NCBI RefSeq assembly: GCF_005049285.1
Contig: NZ_SOSC01000003.1
Coordinates: 355,214 to 419,213, forward strand
Length of the DNA stretch: 64,000 bases
Reading direction: 5' to 3'
Source: Halorientalis salina
GTDB taxonomy: Archaea > Halobacteriota > Halobacteria > Halobacteriales > Haloarculaceae
Notes under the pieces: model-generated
What the model saw: only the letters and a program-made list of their open reading frames with translations
Told to the model about the DNA's origin: nothing
Databases searched by the model: none
In this document: positions 62,235-64,000 of the stretch, piece by piece
Position numbering within the stretch: the first letter of the stretch is position 1
Layout: the number at the start of each line of letters is the position of its first letter
Translations under genes and position numbers: made by a program

Positions 62235-62444
62235 TCAATCGAGTGCCGCCAGCCCGACGTATGCGACGAGTGCGCCGGCGCCCGCCAACAGGCCAGCCGT
62301 GATACCCGGCCAGATCCCAGTCAACTGGCCCAGGAAAGCCCCGGCCGCACCACCAATACCGGCGAGCAGCGGTGGCCCCCAGCGCACCCGCCGCGGATGA
62401 TTCCACTCGCCCGGCTCACTCGCCAACCGTTCCCTGATGGACAT
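62235..62444 (-). CDS. Small two-helix membrane protein
   Basis: The product has 69 residues from ATGTCCATCAGG. The soluble start (RERLASEPGEWNHPRRVRWG) is followed by two Gly/Ala-rich helices (PLLAGIGGAAGAFLGQLTGI and GITAGLLAGAGALVAYVGLA). It lies 53 bases behind the acyl-CoA dehydrogenase on the same strand. Function unknown. The longer frame overlapping the dehydrogenase is rejected. Confidence 0.7.
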   Translation of the reverse strand: MSIRERLASEPGEWNHPRRVRWGPPLLAGIGGAAGAFLGQLTGIWPGITAGLLAGAGALVAYVGLAALD

Positions 62445-62497
62445 CGATGACTCTACCCACAGCCGAGCCGCCGACGAGCAAAAAAATTGTGCGACCG

Positions 62498-63700
62498 TCA
62501 GTACGATCGAGGCATCCCCAGCGTGTGTTCGGCGATGTGGTTGCGCATCATCTGTGACGATCCCGGTGCGACCGTCGCCAGCCGACTCCCCTTCCACATC
62601 TCGATCACCATATAATCTCGACTGAAACCGTTCCCACCGTGGGTCTGGACCGCCACGTCGGTCGCCTCGTGTCCGGCCTCGGTCGCCCGGAGCTTCGCCA
62701 TGTTGGATATTTCGGACGTCTTCTTCGGATCCGCCGTGTTGTCCAGCATCCACGCGGCCTTCTGGACCAGCAACTCCGCCGCCTCGAGCTTCGAGTAGGA
62801 GTCCGCGATCGGATGCTGAATCGCCTGATGGGCACCGATGGGCTGGTCGAACACCTCGCGATCGTTGGCGTAGTCCACCGCCCGGTCCAGCGCGTTCCGG
62901 CCGAGGCCGATCGCGCCAGCCGACCCCACCAGGCGCTCGGGATTGACGGTATCGAACAGTTGGTACAGGCCCATCCCCTCTGTCCCGATGATGTCCGACT
63001 CACTGGCCTCGTAGTCGTCAATCGAGAGCTCGAACTGCCGTTCCGGCGTCGGAATGCCGACGTCGAGTTCGCGGCGTTCGATGGCCGGGTCCTGTGGATC
63101 CACCAGGAAGAGGGTGATCCCCTGAGTCCGCTCGGCCACCTCGTCTTTAGCCGTCGTCCGTGCGACCAGCAGCATCTGGTCGGCTCTGTCGACACCGCTG
63201 ATCCACTGCTTGCTCCCGTTGACCAAGTAGGTCCCGTCGTCCTGCTCCTCGGCAAACGTTTCCAGGTTCGGCGCGTTGTGCCCGGCGTTCGGCTCCGTCA
63301 GCGCCATGCAGAAGTTCAGATCCCCCTCCACCAGCGGCTCCAGCAGTTCCGCCTTCTGTTCCTCGCTCCCGTGATTCGTCAACGTTACTGCCCCGAACAC
63401 GACGTTGACCACGAACAGCATCTCCGCACCCATGCAGCCACTGGCGACTAACTCCTCGACGATCGTCGTCAACTCCACGACCCCCATCCCCTCCCCGCCG
63501 TACTCCTCCGGGACCGTCACACCCAGGAACCCGGCCTCCGCACAGTCCTGCCAGAACTCGGTCGGTTCGCGCTTCTCGTTCGTGACCGACAACCAGTACT
63601 CGTCGTCGTACCCAGCAGCGACCTCTCGTGCCGTCTCCCTGATCAACCGGTGTTCCTCCGTCTCGACGAAGCCGGGGTCGGGGGATCGTGTACTAGTCAC
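62498..63700 (-). CDS. Acyl-CoA dehydrogenase
   Basis: The product has 400 residues with the full ACAD fold. FAD/substrate loop NGSKQWISGVDRADQ and the middle beta domain are visible, as are the C-terminal helical motif REVFDQPIGAHQAIQHPIAD and QTHGGNGFSRDYMVIEMW. Family members oxidise acyl-CoA to enoyl-CoA, passing electrons to ETF. Chain length is not predictable. No other beta-oxidation gene is adjacent. It lies between 5S rRNA and tRNA-Cys, which is unusual. Confidence 0.93.
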   Translation of the reverse strand: MTSTRSPDPGFVETEEHRLIRETAREVAAGYDDEYWLSVTNEKREPTEFWQDCAEAGFLGVTVPEEYGGEGMGVVELTTIVEELVASGCMGAEMLFVVNVVFGAVTLTNHGSEEQKAELLEPLVEGDLNFCMALTEPNAGHNAPNLETFAEEQDDGTYLVNGSKQWISGVDRADQMLLVARTTAKDEVAERTQGITLFLVDPQDPAIERRELDVGIPTPERQFELSIDDYEASESDIIGTEGMGLYQLFDTVNPERLVGSAGAIGLGRNALDRAVDYANDREVFDQPIGAHQAIQHPIADSYSKLEAAELLVQKAAWMLDNTADPKKTSEISNMAKLRATEAGHEATDVAVQTHGGNGFSRDYMVIEMWKGSRLATVAPGSSQMMRNHIAEHTLGMPRSY

Positions 63701-63723
63701 ACACCCACATAGACCCCCGATAG

Positions 63724-63731
63724 CTTAAAAC
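63724..63731 (-). promoter_or_regulatory. TATA box of the acyl-CoA dehydrogenase gene
   Basis: The minus strand reads GTTTTAAG, centred 28 bases before the ATG. It shows the gene has its own promoter despite lying inside the rRNA operon's tail. Confidence 0.6.
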
Positions 63732-63792
63732 TGCGAACTTCCAACGGCTTGTCCGTTTTTCAGGAGTTGTAACTCATCGTCGCAAGTATAGA

Positions 63793-63870
63793 AACCCCGC
63801 CAGCGGGTGCTGGTGGGGTTCGAAATGAAACGACCCCCACACGGCCGATCCGTGTGAGGGTCGAAATGAA
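63793..63870 (-). repeat. Two tandem hairpins directly downstream of 5S rRNA
   Basis: On the minus strand: first hairpin GACCCTCACACGG/CCGTGTGGGGGTC (63832-63862, 13 pairs), second AACCCCACCAGC/GCTGGCGGGGTT (63793-63820, one mismatch). Each is preceded by TTCATTTCG. They begin 3 bases beyond the 5S 3' end. They are probably processing or termination structures of the rRNA transcript. Confidence 0.7.
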
Positions 63871-63872
63871 TG

Positions 63873-63994
63873 GGGGCGGCGAACCGAGTCTCCCAGAGGC
63901 TCGCGCACTCCAGTAGGCCTCGGAACGCAGGTGGGCTTAACTTCCGTGTTCGGGATGGGTACGGGTGGAAACCCCACCGCTGTGGCCGCCTTAA
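63873..63994 (-). rRNA. rrf: 5S ribosomal RNA
   Basis: Read on the minus strand it starts TTAAGGCGGCC, continues through CCCGTACCCATCCCGAACAC and GGAAGTTAAGCCCACC, and ends with GGTTCGCCGCCCCC, closing the terminal stem with GGCGGC. Length is about 122 bases, the haloarchaeal size. The 23S gene is expected beyond the right edge. Ends are estimated to within a few bases. Confidence 0.95.
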
Positions 63995-64000
63995 CGCCGA

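Overview
The window is haloarchaeal chromosomal DNA. Supporting signs are high GC with a strong GAC/GTC/CGA codon bias, very acidic proteins, leaderless promoters with TATA boxes about 25 to 28 bases before the start codon, twin-arginine lipoboxes, a PGF-CTERM-type tail, archaellins, CheF proteins, ribosomal protein eS6 and an archaeal 5S rRNA. I would guess the Haloarcula/Halomicrobium side of the class Halobacteria, but sequence reading alone does not fix the genus.

Layout. 0-15.5 kb is a motility and taxis region: cheC (cut by the left edge) and cheY; a small exported protein; a 0.65-kb AT-rich gap; a conserved acidic protein; three tandem archaellin genes, each with its own promoter; a small membrane protein, a winged-helix regulator and a KaiC-like ATPase; cheW; then a plus-strand run cheB-cheA-cheR-HEAT protein-cheF1, facing a second cheF. 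15.66-18.54 kb holds two adjacent mobile elements: an ISH3-like insertion sequence with 24-bp inverted ends, and a tnpB-only (IS1341-type) element whose right end touches the stop codon of the next gene. 18.5-24.3 kb has housekeeping genes (eS6, a UbiB-type kinase, a membrane hydrolase) and a candidate toxin-antitoxin pair. 24.3-33.5 kb is one six-gene minus-strand operon of the MoxR / von Willebrand A type. Its MoxR ATPase carries a 592-residue intein.

33.6-48.2 kb contains a secreted duplicated-domain protein, a beta-CASP nuclease, stress proteins, a dehydrogenase, a siroheme nitrite/sulfite reductase, a phosphate permease homologue and many small conserved haloarchaeal proteins. At 48.24 kb there is an intron-containing tRNA-Lys(UUU), followed by an AT-rich foreign patch with a PD-(D/E)XK nuclease-like gene and a frameshifted pseudogene. 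51.2-56.7 kb is a probable iron-handling cluster: two Tat lipoprotein P19-like proteins, a DyP-like Tat protein, a regulator and membrane proteins. 57-62 kb carries a heavy-metal chaperone, malic enzyme fused to a phosphotransacetylase-like domain, an unusual run of five hairpins, and tRNA-Cys with a duplicated 3' end. The right edge holds the distal end of an rRNA operon: 5S rRNA, two tandem hairpins, then an acyl-CoA dehydrogenase lying between 5S and tRNA-Cys.

How the genes work together. The taxis genes form a nearly complete signalling pathway (CheA/W/Y/B/R/C) plus the archaeal adaptor CheF, next to the filament subunits it controls. The MoxR operon looks like a chaperone-type AAA+ ATPase with vWA partners working at the membrane. 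The most interesting items are the intein, the tnpB element with a non-canonical RuvC site and its guide pointing at a host gene end, the triplet-loop palindromes found both between and inside genes, the tRNA-Lys intron beside the foreign patch, and the promoter-by-promoter duplication of the archaellin genes.
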